Source: Planctomycetota bacterium
GTDB lineage: Bacteria > Planctomycetota > Planctomycetia > Pirellulales > Pirellulaceae
Assembly (NCBI GenBank): GCA_029259935.1
Contig: JAJDEH010000068.1
Coordinates: 1-64,000 of the forward strand
Reading direction: 5' to 3'
DNA: 64,000 nt
Translations under genes and position numbers: made by a program
In this document: positions 45,844 to 55,126 of the stretch, in pieces
How the letters are laid out: every line of letters begins with the position of its first letter
Numbering within the stretch: position 1 is the stretch's first letter
Notes under the pieces: generated by a model
The model's database searches: none
What the model was told of the DNA's origin: nothing
What the model saw: the letters and a program-made list of their open reading frames with translations, nothing else

Positions 45844-46506
45844 TTGTTCAACGAACTCAGCCGCCGCTTCACCCATGCGAATTCCTCGCTCTTCCTTCTG
45901 ACGGAATTTGGACAATCCGACGCATCTCGGCGTTTCGCTCGATACGCGCGGTGAAAGCGACGTTTGCAGTTGCGTCATCAGAGTGGCGGCAACGCGTCGA
46001 GTCTCGGTCTTGTCTACATTCTTGGCCAGAGGGTTGCGGCGTTCGTTCAACAAAATTAATGATGTACCGTTTGCACTGGATCTTGTAAAATGAAGGGAGA
46101 GGGCAGGTGATCTCCGTCTCGCTGGGATGGGGCATGTTGTGAAACACCGCTCGCCGAGGCGCGAGATGTATGCGCCTACCCCCTTGAAACGCTTGCCGAA
46201 TTGCAAACGTTTTTAGATTCGATTTCACCACGGCAACAAGGACATTGAGTCGCGGTAACTCCTTGGCGCGGCTTCTTTTGGGGCAAGACCATGAACAACC
46301 AAACGGCATCAGTCTGGCAGTCGCTTGTATGTTACACTCTGCGAGGTGCCCCGCTTTGCGGGAGGCGCTGGCGGGGATTTCGCTGGTACCGTGGTGCCTT
46401 TGAAGTCCTAGGCGATACAAGAAAAATTGAGACGACGACATCAAGATGCGCGACGACCCGCTTGGCCTCTGTTGGCAAGAGGAAACAGAAGGGAGCCATT
46501 GGCTGC
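45844..46506. other. Intergenic region
   Basis: About 660 bases between convergent genes. It holds a dispersed-repeat copy (46327-46354, minus strand). ORFs seen here are short, overlap each other and lack coding pattern. Confidence 0.45.
46327..46372 (-). repeat. Dispersed GTGTAACATA repeat with hairpin, copy 5
   Basis: On the minus strand: CCCGC-AAA-GCGGG hairpin, then CACCTCGCAGA and GTGTAACATAC. Closest to the copy at 35360-35407. Confidence 0.65.
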
Positions 46507-47163
46507 TCAAGAAATTTGCGAAGTTCGAGTTCGCGAAGCGCGCGCTTCTTGATGGCATTGGCCAATTCTTCGACTTACTTCCGCGACCAATTCTTCATCG
46601 GTATAGGCGGCGATGGCTTCGGGAGAAATGGGTTCGCCCGTGCAAACGTGAATCGCCGCAAGTTGTGGAAGGAACTGCGAGCGGGGCCAGGCCTGGAACG
46701 CGCCGTCCAAAGCGACTGGCACAATCGACACCTTGGCCCGCCGCGCCAGTGCGCAGAAGCCCGGCTTGAGTTTGGAGAGCTCGCCATCGCGGGTCCGCGT
46801 GCCTTCAGGAAAGACCAGCAGCAGTTCGCCCCGCTTCAGTCTCTTTAGCGACTCCTTCAGACCGCCGATCCCGACGCCGTCGCGACGAATGGGAATGGCA
46901 TCCAAAAAGCGGATCAGCCAGCCGAATAGCGGATTGTTGAACAAAGTATCACGAGCCAGGTAGTTGAGCCGCCGGTCGCATGACAGGCCGACCAAGACCG
47001 GGTCGAAATGACTTTGGTGGTTGGCACAGACGATCGCTCCGCGAGTTTTCGGAAAGTTCTGTCGGCCGCTGCTGCGACCGCCGAACAGGGTGACAAAGGC
47101 CAGCCGCGCAGCAGGCTGGGCGATCTTGTACGCTAGACGCTGAAGAAAAGTCCTCTGGGACAT
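46507..47163 (-). CDS. plsC: 1-acyl-sn-glycerol-3-phosphate acyltransferase
   Basis: 218 residues with acyltransferase motifs NHQSHFD (His49-x4-Asp54), IPIRRDG and FPEGTRT, and a membrane-associated N terminus. It acylates lysophosphatidate in phospholipid synthesis. It begins 3 bases after cmk on the same strand, a pairing found in other bacteria and probably one transcript. Confidence 0.93.
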   Translation of the reverse strand: MSQRTFLQRLAYKIAQPAARLAFVTLFGGRSSGRQNFPKTRGAIVCANHQSHFDPVLVGLSCDRRLNYLARDTLFNNPLFGWLIRFLDAIPIRRDGVGIGGLKESLKRLKRGELLLVFPEGTRTRDGELSKLKPGFCALARRAKVSIVPVALDGAFQAWPRSQFLPQLAAIHVCTGEPISPEAIAAYTDEELVAEVSRRIGQCHQEARASRTRTSQIS

Positions 47164-47166
47164 GAA

Positions 47167-47841
47167 TCAATGACTGCCGGTGGTGCCTAGCGCTTGTTGT
47201 TTGTCGCGGACGATTTCTTCCAACTTGGTTACGACTTCGTCGAGCGTCATCCCGTCGGTCAACACTTCCATGGCGTCCGCGGCCTGGATTAGCGCACCGA
47301 CCGGACGAGTTGCGTCGCGGTGATCGCGGTCGTTTTGTTGGCTGAGTATTTCGTCCAAAGAAACCGTTTCCCCGCGCGACTGCATATCGAGCCAGCGCCG
47401 GCGCGCCCGTTCCTCGGAACTTGCCGTGAGGAAGATTTTGCACTCCGCATGGGGAAAGGCAACCGTGCCTTGGTCGCGTCCTTCCGTCACGAAGTTGTCG
47501 TCGCCGGCGATTTTTCGCTGCAAGGCAACGAGATTGGAGCGGACGCCCGGATGGTCCGCCACGAAGTGGATCACCGACGTAACTTCGGAAGTTCGAATGG
47601 CGTCAGTGACATCTTGGCCGTCTAGTTGCACGCGTTGATCATTGAATTCGATCGAGACTGCCTTGGACAAGGCGGAAAGTCCATCCGCGTCGTCCCACGA
47701 CACGCCCCGCTGCATCGCGGCGAGAGCGACAGCGCGATAAGTGGCTCCCGTATCCAAAAATCGAAAGCCTAGCCGCTCGGCCAGGGCTCGCGTCACGTGG
47801 CTTTTTCCCGCGCCGGCGGGTCCGTCGATAGTTACGATCAT
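47167..47841 (-). CDS. cmk: Cytidylate kinase
   Basis: 224 residues. P-loop GPAGAGKS (7-14), then LDTGATYRAVALA, GRDQGTVAFPHAECKIFLTAS and RDHRDATRPVGAL, all CMP kinase motifs. It phosphorylates CMP and dCMP. Length is normal. Upstream partner of plsC. Confidence 0.96.
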   Translation of the reverse strand: MIVTIDGPAGAGKSHVTRALAERLGFRFLDTGATYRAVALAAMQRGVSWDDADGLSALSKAVSIEFNDQRVQLDGQDVTDAIRTSEVTSVIHFVADHPGVRSNLVALQRKIAGDDNFVTEGRDQGTVAFPHAECKIFLTASSEERARRRWLDMQSRGETVSLDEILSQQNDRDHRDATRPVGALIQAADAMEVLTDGMTLDEVVTKLEEIVRDKQQALGTTGSH

Positions 47842-47887
47842 GGGTGCTGTCGTTGTCGCGCGCCAAGCCTGGACGTCGTGCCGTTGG

Positions 47888-50743
47888 TTACCATTTGCAT
47901 TCTAACTCGATCCACTCACCGGCCGACAACTCGAGCCGAACTTTGCCGTCTTGCAGTTTGCAATCGCCGAGCGACTGGCCTTGAAAGTCGAGTTGGCGGG
48001 CGCTGGTGACTGCGCGAAAACAGGACAGCGTGGCCCTGGACGAGCGGCCCGCCGTTTCTAGCAGTCGCACTCGAAAGCCTTGGACCGACCCTTCATTCGA
48101 CATCGGCTCCCAGTGCGTGGCCACGACGTTCTTGGCGTCGATATGAAAGAGCCAACTGGAACTGGCGGGCGAGGGCGTCGCCGCCGTCTGCCGGGTGACG
48201 GCGATCGGCGCGAGAAAATCCAGCGCCGCCTGGTTGGCATGCGACACGTCGATGCCAACGCCCAGTTCAAAATGGCGTGACGTTTCGTCGCGCACCATCA
48301 GCAGGCTATCCAACATGCGGAATCCACATTTTCGATGAAACGGCAGGCCGCCGGTGAGAATCGTCGTGTGACGTTTTTTGTCGCCGCTTTCGATTTCCAC
48401 ATACTGAGGCGCCTCGAAGCGTTTTCCGCCCACGGGCTGCCGCACTTCGTTGACGCCCCGCCACAAGTCGGCTCCTTCGTCGGGCCAAGCTATACGAGTC
48501 GCGAAGTACGAATTCCAGGGATCCGAACGGGGCTCGATTTCCGGTTCGAGGTCGATTTCAAAGTGGATGATCCGGCTGCCGCGGAGCACTCGGTAGACTT
48601 GCGTGAATTTCGCCAGCGACGCTCCTTCCAGGTCGAGCAGTCGGCCCTTCACGACGATTTCGCCCTTTGTGGTCGTGCCCGAGGTTACTTGGATGGAATC
48701 GGCGGCCATGACCGAGTAGGCCGCTTGCTCGTCGGCATCGCGATAATCCTCGCCGGCGCTGGGCCGCTTGCCCGGCAGACGAAAGGCCAACTGATACGAC
48801 AAGCGATTGCCGCGCGTTTTGTATTCGTATAGCGAACGCAGCGCGCCCGTGGTCGGATCGATCAAGACTTCAAAGAATTCATTACGCAAAAGGTAGTAGC
48901 CGTCGGTACCCGATCGATCCTCGGCCAACGCTTTGAGATCGCGCGCGCCTCGTTTTTTCGCTGCTGGTGGACCAGGTGCGAGCCAGGCAAAACCCATCGG
49001 CGGCACGTCGACGATTGCCTGTTTCGTTCCGCCGGATTCATCGACCGCGTAGACGGGCCTTTCCACCGTCGGCAAGCCCTTGAGTTCCGAGATATCCACT
49101 CCGACCCGCCGTACAAAACTGCACGGGTTGGCAACCAGATATCCTTCCACGGCCTCACTATCCTGACGGGGCAGACTGGCCGCGAAGTTGTCGGCCGCGC
49201 CGGCCAACAGCTCTTCAATCTGTCGTTTCACATCGCTGTTGTCGACCGCTTCGCTTTGGTCGTCGATCTGCTCCAGCAGCGAACTGTCCGAGTTAATCAG
49301 ATCGCCCGTCACGCAACTGGTGAGCGCATTGAGTGTGTGGGTGGCTTCGACGGCCACGCGACGCTGCCAATAGCGGACCGAACTTGAAATCGGATCTTCA
49401 TGGCGACGAATGACCGCCTGCTTCAAGTAAGGAGAACGATATTGGTCGGCCGTAAACAGGTCGGCATGTCCCGGATCATCGGTATCGCGAAAATACTCGT
49501 CGATCGTCACGAATTTTCCCAGCGCCGACGAGTAGCTGGCGATGCGGCGAAGATCGTCCAGCCACGGGCTAGACTGCCCGGGCCAGTGAGCAAGACAGAT
49601 CGTGGCCACATGATCCATGTCCATCGACTCGCCCATCTTGACCGCCAAGTTCAGGTACGTCTCGGGCTTGGTCGCATCCAAAGGTACGCGGGCCAGTGCG
49701 TCGAGGCCGCAATGGTCGCTGCTCTCCCAGCGGGTCTTGATTTGAATTCCTTCGGGAAAGCGTCCGTCGTCCAGTGTTGCGTGCAGCGCCCCGGTAAACC
49801 CTAGCTTGTGCAGGATCGCCGGCAGCGCGGCGGCGAGTCCAAATCGACGCCGTCCGTAAACTTTCGGAGTGACTCCCAGGGTCTCTTCGAACCGCGACAG
49901 CCCGCGCTGAAGCTGAGCCCGCAACGATTCGACGCCAAGCAGCGATGTACGGCGCTCGGAAATCTCTCCGCCAATCAGTCCCACTCGGCTTTGCTCGCAG
50001 TCCGACTTCAGCAGCGCCAATGTCTTGGGTTCGTCGCTGGCAATTTTCTCTAAATCACTGGCGCACAACAGCAGGTTGGTCGGCGAGGGCCGGGCGAGTT
50101 CTTCTCGCAACGACGCGCCGATCGTCGTTTCCGCGACCAACGTCAGATCGACAATAAAGGCGTCCACCGGATAGTAATGGTCTCGTTCCTCGGCCAGGAC
50201 ATCGAAACACGCAGTCAGTTTCTTTTTCGCCTCGTCGGTGTCGCCGCGCATGGCGGCTTCGGCCGCGGCCAAGACCTGATTGTTGAAATGGACTTCATCC
50301 AAGTTACTGGCGTAGCGCATTTGTCGGGTCAGCAGTTCGACTTGCAGATAGCAGTAGCCAAGCGCCAGAAAGTCCGCGACCAAGTCTGCATCGACACCGC
50401 CATCGCCTCCTTCGAGCGGTTCGAGCGCGAGCTGGATGATCTCATCGCGATCGTCCTTCTTGCGGATGAAGACCGCGCCTTCTTCCTTGGCACGCTGGGA
50501 AAAGCCGGTGGGCAGTTCACTGGCGCTGATGGAGGGCGCGACGAGCAGACGATCGGCCAGCTCATTGGGCGGGTCGTCGACACGGTGCCACTTGGGCATC
50601 GCGCCCGCTGCCGCGATCAGTGCTGGATGCCACAAGGCGGTCCAATTGGCCAGCAGGCCTTGCGCTTCCTCGCCTTCGTGGTGGACTGGAAAGTCCTCCA
50701 AGCTATGGCAAGGGAGCAATATCATGCATTCCTGGTACTTCAT
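47888..50743 (-). CDS. Glycoside hydrolase family 38-like protein
   Basis: 951 residues. The N-terminal third contains alpha-mannosidase-like patterns (VGLIGGEISERR, QLQRGLSRFEETLGVTPKVYGRRRFGLAAALPAILHKLGFTGALHAT), followed by LAHWPGQSSPWLDDLRRIASYSSALGKFVTIDEYF. The last 400 residues have the beta-rich GH38 C-terminal style (YYLLRNEFFEVLIDPTTGALRSLYEYKT). The metal-binding HxD pair of the N terminus is replaced by LLPCHSLEDF, so activity is not assured. No signal peptide is seen. Confidence 0.7.
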   Translation of the reverse strand: MKYQECMILLPCHSLEDFPVHHEGEEAQGLLANWTALWHPALIAAAGAMPKWHRVDDPPNELADRLLVAPSISASELPTGFSQRAKEEGAVFIRKKDDRDEIIQLALEPLEGGDGGVDADLVADFLALGYCYLQVELLTRQMRYASNLDEVHFNNQVLAAAEAAMRGDTDEAKKKLTACFDVLAEERDHYYPVDAFIVDLTLVAETTIGASLREELARPSPTNLLLCASDLEKIASDEPKTLALLKSDCEQSRVGLIGGEISERRTSLLGVESLRAQLQRGLSRFEETLGVTPKVYGRRRFGLAAALPAILHKLGFTGALHATLDDGRFPEGIQIKTRWESSDHCGLDALARVPLDATKPETYLNLAVKMGESMDMDHVATICLAHWPGQSSPWLDDLRRIASYSSALGKFVTIDEYFRDTDDPGHADLFTADQYRSPYLKQAVIRRHEDPISSSVRYWQRRVAVEATHTLNALTSCVTGDLINSDSSLLEQIDDQSEAVDNSDVKRQIEELLAGAADNFAASLPRQDSEAVEGYLVANPCSFVRRVGVDISELKGLPTVERPVYAVDESGGTKQAIVDVPPMGFAWLAPGPPAAKKRGARDLKALAEDRSGTDGYYLLRNEFFEVLIDPTTGALRSLYEYKTRGNRLSYQLAFRLPGKRPSAGEDYRDADEQAAYSVMAADSIQVTSGTTTKGEIVVKGRLLDLEGASLAKFTQVYRVLRGSRIIHFEIDLEPEIEPRSDPWNSYFATRIAWPDEGADLWRGVNEVRQPVGGKRFEAPQYVEIESGDKKRHTTILTGGLPFHRKCGFRMLDSLLMVRDETSRHFELGVGIDVSHANQAALDFLAPIAVTRQTAATPSPASSSWLFHIDAKNVVATHWEPMSNEGSVQGFRVRLLETAGRSSRATLSCFRAVTSARQLDFQGQSLGDCKLQDGKVRLELSAGEWIELECKW

Positions 50744-51194
50744 CTGGGCAACCCGTTTCCGGAAGGGGATAAAAAGGTCGTCAGTGCCAACGCGTGGGAT
50801 CAGGGTCGACTGTGACGAATAATCCAGATATTCACTTGCGGTGGCAAGTTAAAGAACGTACGGGGGGAGGCTGCCGTACCAGTATCGCGAGCTGGCTGAA
50901 GGCCGCTGCTTTTTTGTTACCGCCGATCTTAACATTCTTGCCGGGCCCCCTCAAGGAAAGGCTTGGGTAAGACTCAGCGAAGCGGATGTCGCCATAAATC
51001 TCAAGGAAAGCGGCGAAAATAGTTGACAATAAGGCAGTTTTTTCACTAAATTGGAAAGCAGAAGAGGACCAGGCAGCGTTCAAATTTGATCTTATCTTTG
51101 CTATCTCTCGTTGCTAGTTTTAAGCTGTCAGGTGAAATGACTTTCGGAACGGTCATTTTCCAAAGCACAATTCGGACTTTCTGGGAACACCCTC
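50744..51194. other. Promoter region of the pilus-like operon
   Basis: About 450 bases between divergent genes. AT content rises just before the operon (about 51000-51180). No gene or assignable operator is seen. Confidence 0.4.
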
Positions 51195-53507
51195 ATGGCT
51201 AAGTCTAAGCGCAGACGTAGTGGCGTCTGGGGTATTGATATTGGACAGTGCGGACTTAAGGCACTGCGTTGTACGGTCGACGACGAAGACAACCTCGTGG
51301 CCGATGCCTTTGATTACATCGAGTATCCCAAGGTACTCAGCCAACCGGAAGCCAACGCAGACGAACTGATCCAGGAAGCGCTGGAACAATTCCTTTCCAG
51401 GAATGAAGTCAAAGGCGACAAGGTGGCGGTATCGGTTTCAGGCCAGGCGGGGCTCTCACGATTTTTCAAGCCGCCCCCGGTCGATGCCAAGATGATCCCG
51501 GACATCGTCAAGTACGAAGCGCGGCAACAGATTCCGTTCGCTTTGGAAGATGTGATCTGGGACTATCAGCGAATTGGCGGGACCGAGGTGGACGGCTTTG
51601 TGATGGATGCCGAAGTGGGCATCTTCGCGATGAAGCGGGACGCCGTCTTTCGGGCGCTCCAGCCATTCTTGGCGGCCGACCTGGAGATCAGCGTTGTCCA
51701 GCTTGCACCGCTAGCAATTTTCAATGTCGTGTGTAACGACGTGTTGGGCGAAATCCCCGAAGAGTTTGATCCGGATAATCCGCCCGAGTCGTGGATCGTG
51801 TTGTCGATGGGAACGGAAACGACCGATTTGGTCATTACCAATGGGCACCGGGTTTGGCAACGAAACATTCCCTTGGGTGGTAATCACTTTACCAAACAGT
51901 TGACCAAGGAATTGAAACTAACTTACGCCAAGGCCGAACACCTCAAGCGAAATGCCCGTCAGGCGGAGGATCCCAAGACGGTGTTTCAAGTGATGCGTCC
52001 CGTGTTCAATGATTTGGTGACCGAAATTCAGCGCTCGGTTGGGTTTTTCCAAAGCATCGACCGCAAAGCGAAGATCGGGAAGATGATCATGCTGGGCAAC
52101 GCGGTCAAACTGCCCGGGCTGCGCCAATATCTGTCGAAGAACCTGGGCCATGAGGTCGTCAAGCTGGACGCTTTCGAGCGGCTGCAGGGTTCGTCGGTCG
52201 TCGAATCGAAGTCGTTCAAGGACAACTTGCTCTCCTTTGCCGTGTGCTACGGTTTGTGCTTGCAAGGGCTGGACAAATCAACCATTTCGACGAATCTGCT
52301 GCCCCGCGAATTCTTGACCGAACGTTTGATTCGCGAAAAGAAGCCGTGGGCCGTGGCGGCGCTAGGCGCTTTGTTGCTGGGCTTCTCTTGCAACTACTAT
52401 TTCATCTTTGACGCTTGGGCGCGGGTCGAGCCTGAACGGCAACGCGACAACGGATCTTGGCAGGCGTTGATCAGCCAAATCGATTCGGTCAAAAGAGACA
52501 GCGATACAAAGATGAAGGATTACACCGAGCTGGAAAACCAGCTCAAGAAGATCAAGGAAATTGGCGACGAAGTGGTGGGGGACCGCGACCGCAAGTTGTT
52601 GTGGTTGGAACTGACCGCGGCTCTGTTGCATGCGCTTCCCAAGCATGATGCGAATCACGGACAAATGCTCAATCCCAAGGATTGGGGTTATCAAGACCGT
52701 CCCGATATGCAGATTGATTCGTTGGAGACCAACTACGTCAAAGACCTTAAAACTTGGTACACCGAGGGGGTGAAGGCACAATACGAAGGCGAACTGAGGA
52801 GCGTGGCCCAATTGGCGCTGGTCGACGCGGGAATGAGCGAAGAGCAAGCCGAAAAGGAGGCCGCCGAGGAAACGGAGAAGGCCGCCGCCGTCGACAAAGA
52901 AAAAGCCGAGGAACTTAAAGGACCGACGGGCCCCGGCTGGATCATCGAAATGAAAGGGTATCACTACCACAACGGACCTGCTTCGCAGAACAAGGTCAAT
53001 TGGGGGGCTTCTTACATTCGGCGAACGTTGCTGAAAAATCTTCGTCAGGGGTCCATTATGTTGCCAAATGACAATGGAGTGCAGACCGAGTTTGAATTTA
53101 AAGAGTTGGGAATTGGTTACCCAATTTTGACCGAGTACCATAACGAACTCTCGTTCAAGATCCCGAACCCGAATCATCCGGACAATATGGATAAGAATCG
53201 CGGTGCTCGAGGGGCTCGGGGTGATCGGGACGATGAAAAAAAGGTCACGGAGCCACTTATGTTCCCCGCGCCGCGAACCACTTTTACGGTCCAATTCGTT
53301 TGGCGGGAAAAACCAATGACGCCCAGGATGGAAGAAAAACGTAAGAGGGAGGAAGAAGCGCGGAAGAAGGCTCAAGGTGCTCTGCCGGCGGAAGGAAAGG
53401 GAAGTGGGGAGGCCGAGGCGGACGCGCCGGGCGACCCCGCGGCTGACCGCAAGCCCGACGAGCCGGCCGAGCCGGCCGAAGTGAATCCCCAGAACGGAGG
53501 AAAATGA
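51195..53507 (+). CDS. PilM-PilN fusion protein of type IV pilus/T2SS-like platform
   Basis: 770 residues. Residues about 10-360 form a PilM actin-like domain (GVWGIDIGQCGLKALRC, SVSGQAGLSRFF, YEARQQIPFALEDVIWDYQ, MLGNAVKLPGL). Then the PilN signature NLLPREFLTERL starts at about 367, followed by a transmembrane helix (382-402) and a coiled coil, as in PilN. A later region (about 575-680) resembles a PilN-type ferredoxin-like domain (GPGWIIEMKGYHYHNGP). In other bacteria PilN binds PilM through that N-terminal INLLP segment; here the two are one chain. An Ala/Glu/Pro-rich tail ends it. First gene of the operon. Confidence 0.88.
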   Translation: MAKSKRRRSGVWGIDIGQCGLKALRCTVDDEDNLVADAFDYIEYPKVLSQPEANADELIQEALEQFLSRNEVKGDKVAVSVSGQAGLSRFFKPPPVDAKMIPDIVKYEARQQIPFALEDVIWDYQRIGGTEVDGFVMDAEVGIFAMKRDAVFRALQPFLAADLEISVVQLAPLAIFNVVCNDVLGEIPEEFDPDNPPESWIVLSMGTETTDLVITNGHRVWQRNIPLGGNHFTKQLTKELKLTYAKAEHLKRNARQAEDPKTVFQVMRPVFNDLVTEIQRSVGFFQSIDRKAKIGKMIMLGNAVKLPGLRQYLSKNLGHEVVKLDAFERLQGSSVVESKSFKDNLLSFAVCYGLCLQGLDKSTISTNLLPREFLTERLIREKKPWAVAALGALLLGFSCNYYFIFDAWARVEPERQRDNGSWQALISQIDSVKRDSDTKMKDYTELENQLKKIKEIGDEVVGDRDRKLLWLELTAALLHALPKHDANHGQMLNPKDWGYQDRPDMQIDSLETNYVKDLKTWYTEGVKAQYEGELRSVAQLALVDAGMSEEQAEKEAAEETEKAAAVDKEKAEELKGPTGPGWIIEMKGYHYHNGPASQNKVNWGASYIRRTLLKNLRQGSIMLPNDNGVQTEFEFKELGIGYPILTEYHNELSFKIPNPNHPDNMDKNRGARGARGDRDDEKKVTEPLMFPAPRTTFTVQFVWREKPMTPRMEEKRKREEEARKKAQGALPAEGKGSGEAEADAPGDPAADRKPDEPAEPAEVNPQNGGK

Positions 53508-55003
53508 ATATGGACCAACTAAAGAACATCCTCGCCGTGCTGTTCAAACACCGTTTTTGGGTGATCTGTGGTGTCGTGGCCATTATCAGCGGGGGGACAT
53601 GGATTGCAGCTTCCGGTAATGTCAAGGACCGAGAAAAGACCCACCGGAGTGCGATCACCGGCGCGAAGGGCAGGGCGGAAGGAATTCCCAAAACGGGTGT
53701 CGACACAAGTGGACGCAAGATCCATCCAAACAAGACGACCGCTGAGGGAATGGCCGCGCTGATTGAGGCCAAAAAGAGAGACGTCGCCAGAGCATGGGAC
53801 AGGCAATATGAAAAACAGCGTGCAGTCTTTGTATGGCCCGCGGAGGTGATGGTGGAGGGATTTGAGGAGCAAGTCAAAGATATGACGCCGATCGAAACGG
53901 CGATTGTGAACAGAGACATCCTGCAGGACTACCGAGAGGGTTACAAGCAGTTCTTGTCGGGCCATCTGCCCAAGTTAGCCGAGGTGGTGGGAGCCCAATG
54001 GGATGGCGGCCCAGCGAACCCAAATGTCATTGTGAACTGGAACCCTGCAAATCAGAGGCAAATCAAAGACCGGCTGACCGTGTTTCAGAGTTCGGGCGGT
54101 GTGCCGACCACGGCCGAAATGCTGTATGCCCAAGAAGACCTGTGGGTTGTCAAGTCACTGTTGGAAATCATCAAGGCGACCAACGGGAATGTCGACGGAC
54201 ATTGGCAAGCGAAAATCAAGGAAATTCACCACCTGCGGATTGGGTCGGACGCCAGTGCGGCCACCGGAGGCGTAAGCGCCAGCGGATTTGTCGGCGGGGG
54301 GCCAGGTGGCGGTCCCGGTGGGTCAGGTAGCGGAGCTGATTTGGGCGCACCCGGAGGAAGCGGGGGAGGCGGTGGTGGAGGAGGAGGTCGGAAGAAGAAG
54401 AACGAGGATCTCTACGACCCGGCTGAAGGACGTTATGTCGACCAAGACTTCAATCCTATTCCGGCAAGTAAACTGCGAAAGTCTCATCTTGTCGCCAAGC
54501 GAATGCCCGTCAGGATTGGATTGAAAATGGACCAAACCGCGTTGGACGACTTGCTCGTGAATTGCAGCCAATCACCATTGCCCGTGGAAGTGAGGTGGGT
54601 GCGAATTAACAAGCACCAGTCCGGCAGGGGAAGCGGTGGAGGACGCAATCGAGGCGGTGGTGGCGGCCCTGCCGCTCCCGGCGCGCAAGGAGCCGAAGCC
54701 GGCGGTGGTCAGTTTGCTGGTGCCGGTGGTGGCCCGGGCGGAGGAGGCGGGCGCAGACGAGGAAAATCGGAAGCAAATAAGTATCCATTTGATCTTCCGG
54801 TAGAGATTTACGGGATCATTTATATCTATAATCCGGTGGATGAAGTGACACTGGCCGTCGAAGGCGACGACAAGGACACGGAAGGCAAAGAATCCGAGCA
54901 AGACCCCGCGGCGGCGGACCCCGCGGCGGCAGATCCTGCCGCTGCCAGCCCCGCGGCGGTGGACGCGGAAAAGCAACCCGGCGGCGCGCCCGCCGGACCG
55001 TAA
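53504..55003 (+). CDS. Anchored Gly-rich protein in PilO position
   Basis: 499 residues. It overlaps the PilM-PilN stop by four bases (ATGA), so translation is coupled. One transmembrane helix (about 17-37), a helical domain (about 40-250), two Gly-rich linkers (about 260-300 and 370-425), a short beta domain (PVRIGLKMDQTALDDLLVNCSQSPLPVEV) and an Ala/Asp tail. The fold is not recognised by sequence; position and topology suggest PilO. Rapid change of the Gly-rich parts is expected. Confidence 0.75.
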   Translation: MNMDQLKNILAVLFKHRFWVICGVVAIISGGTWIAASGNVKDREKTHRSAITGAKGRAEGIPKTGVDTSGRKIHPNKTTAEGMAALIEAKKRDVARAWDRQYEKQRAVFVWPAEVMVEGFEEQVKDMTPIETAIVNRDILQDYREGYKQFLSGHLPKLAEVVGAQWDGGPANPNVIVNWNPANQRQIKDRLTVFQSSGGVPTTAEMLYAQEDLWVVKSLLEIIKATNGNVDGHWQAKIKEIHHLRIGSDASAATGGVSASGFVGGGPGGGPGGSGSGADLGAPGGSGGGGGGGGGRKKKNEDLYDPAEGRYVDQDFNPIPASKLRKSHLVAKRMPVRIGLKMDQTALDDLLVNCSQSPLPVEVRWVRINKHQSGRGSGGGRNRGGGGGPAAPGAQGAEAGGGQFAGAGGGPGGGGGRRRGKSEANKYPFDLPVEIYGIIYIYNPVDEVTLAVEGDDKDTEGKESEQDPAAADPAAADPAAASPAAVDAEKQPGGAPAGP

Positions 55004-55126
55004 TGATGGTTGGTTATTAGATGGCATGCCAAACTTTGGCGGACCCAAACTGCTTGAACGAGATTTGAATGAATAGAGAGTCGGGGGCGACTGTCCAGGT
55101 GCTGCTAAAAAGCAGGGAGAGATGAA

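Noticed and set aside
45869..46558. 229-codon minus-strand frame next to plsC
   Set aside because: It overlaps the plsC end and the intergenic repeat. Its protein has no gene-like pattern.
52362..53375. 337-codon minus-strand frame
   Set aside because: Shadow of the PilM-PilN gene; no coding pattern of its own.
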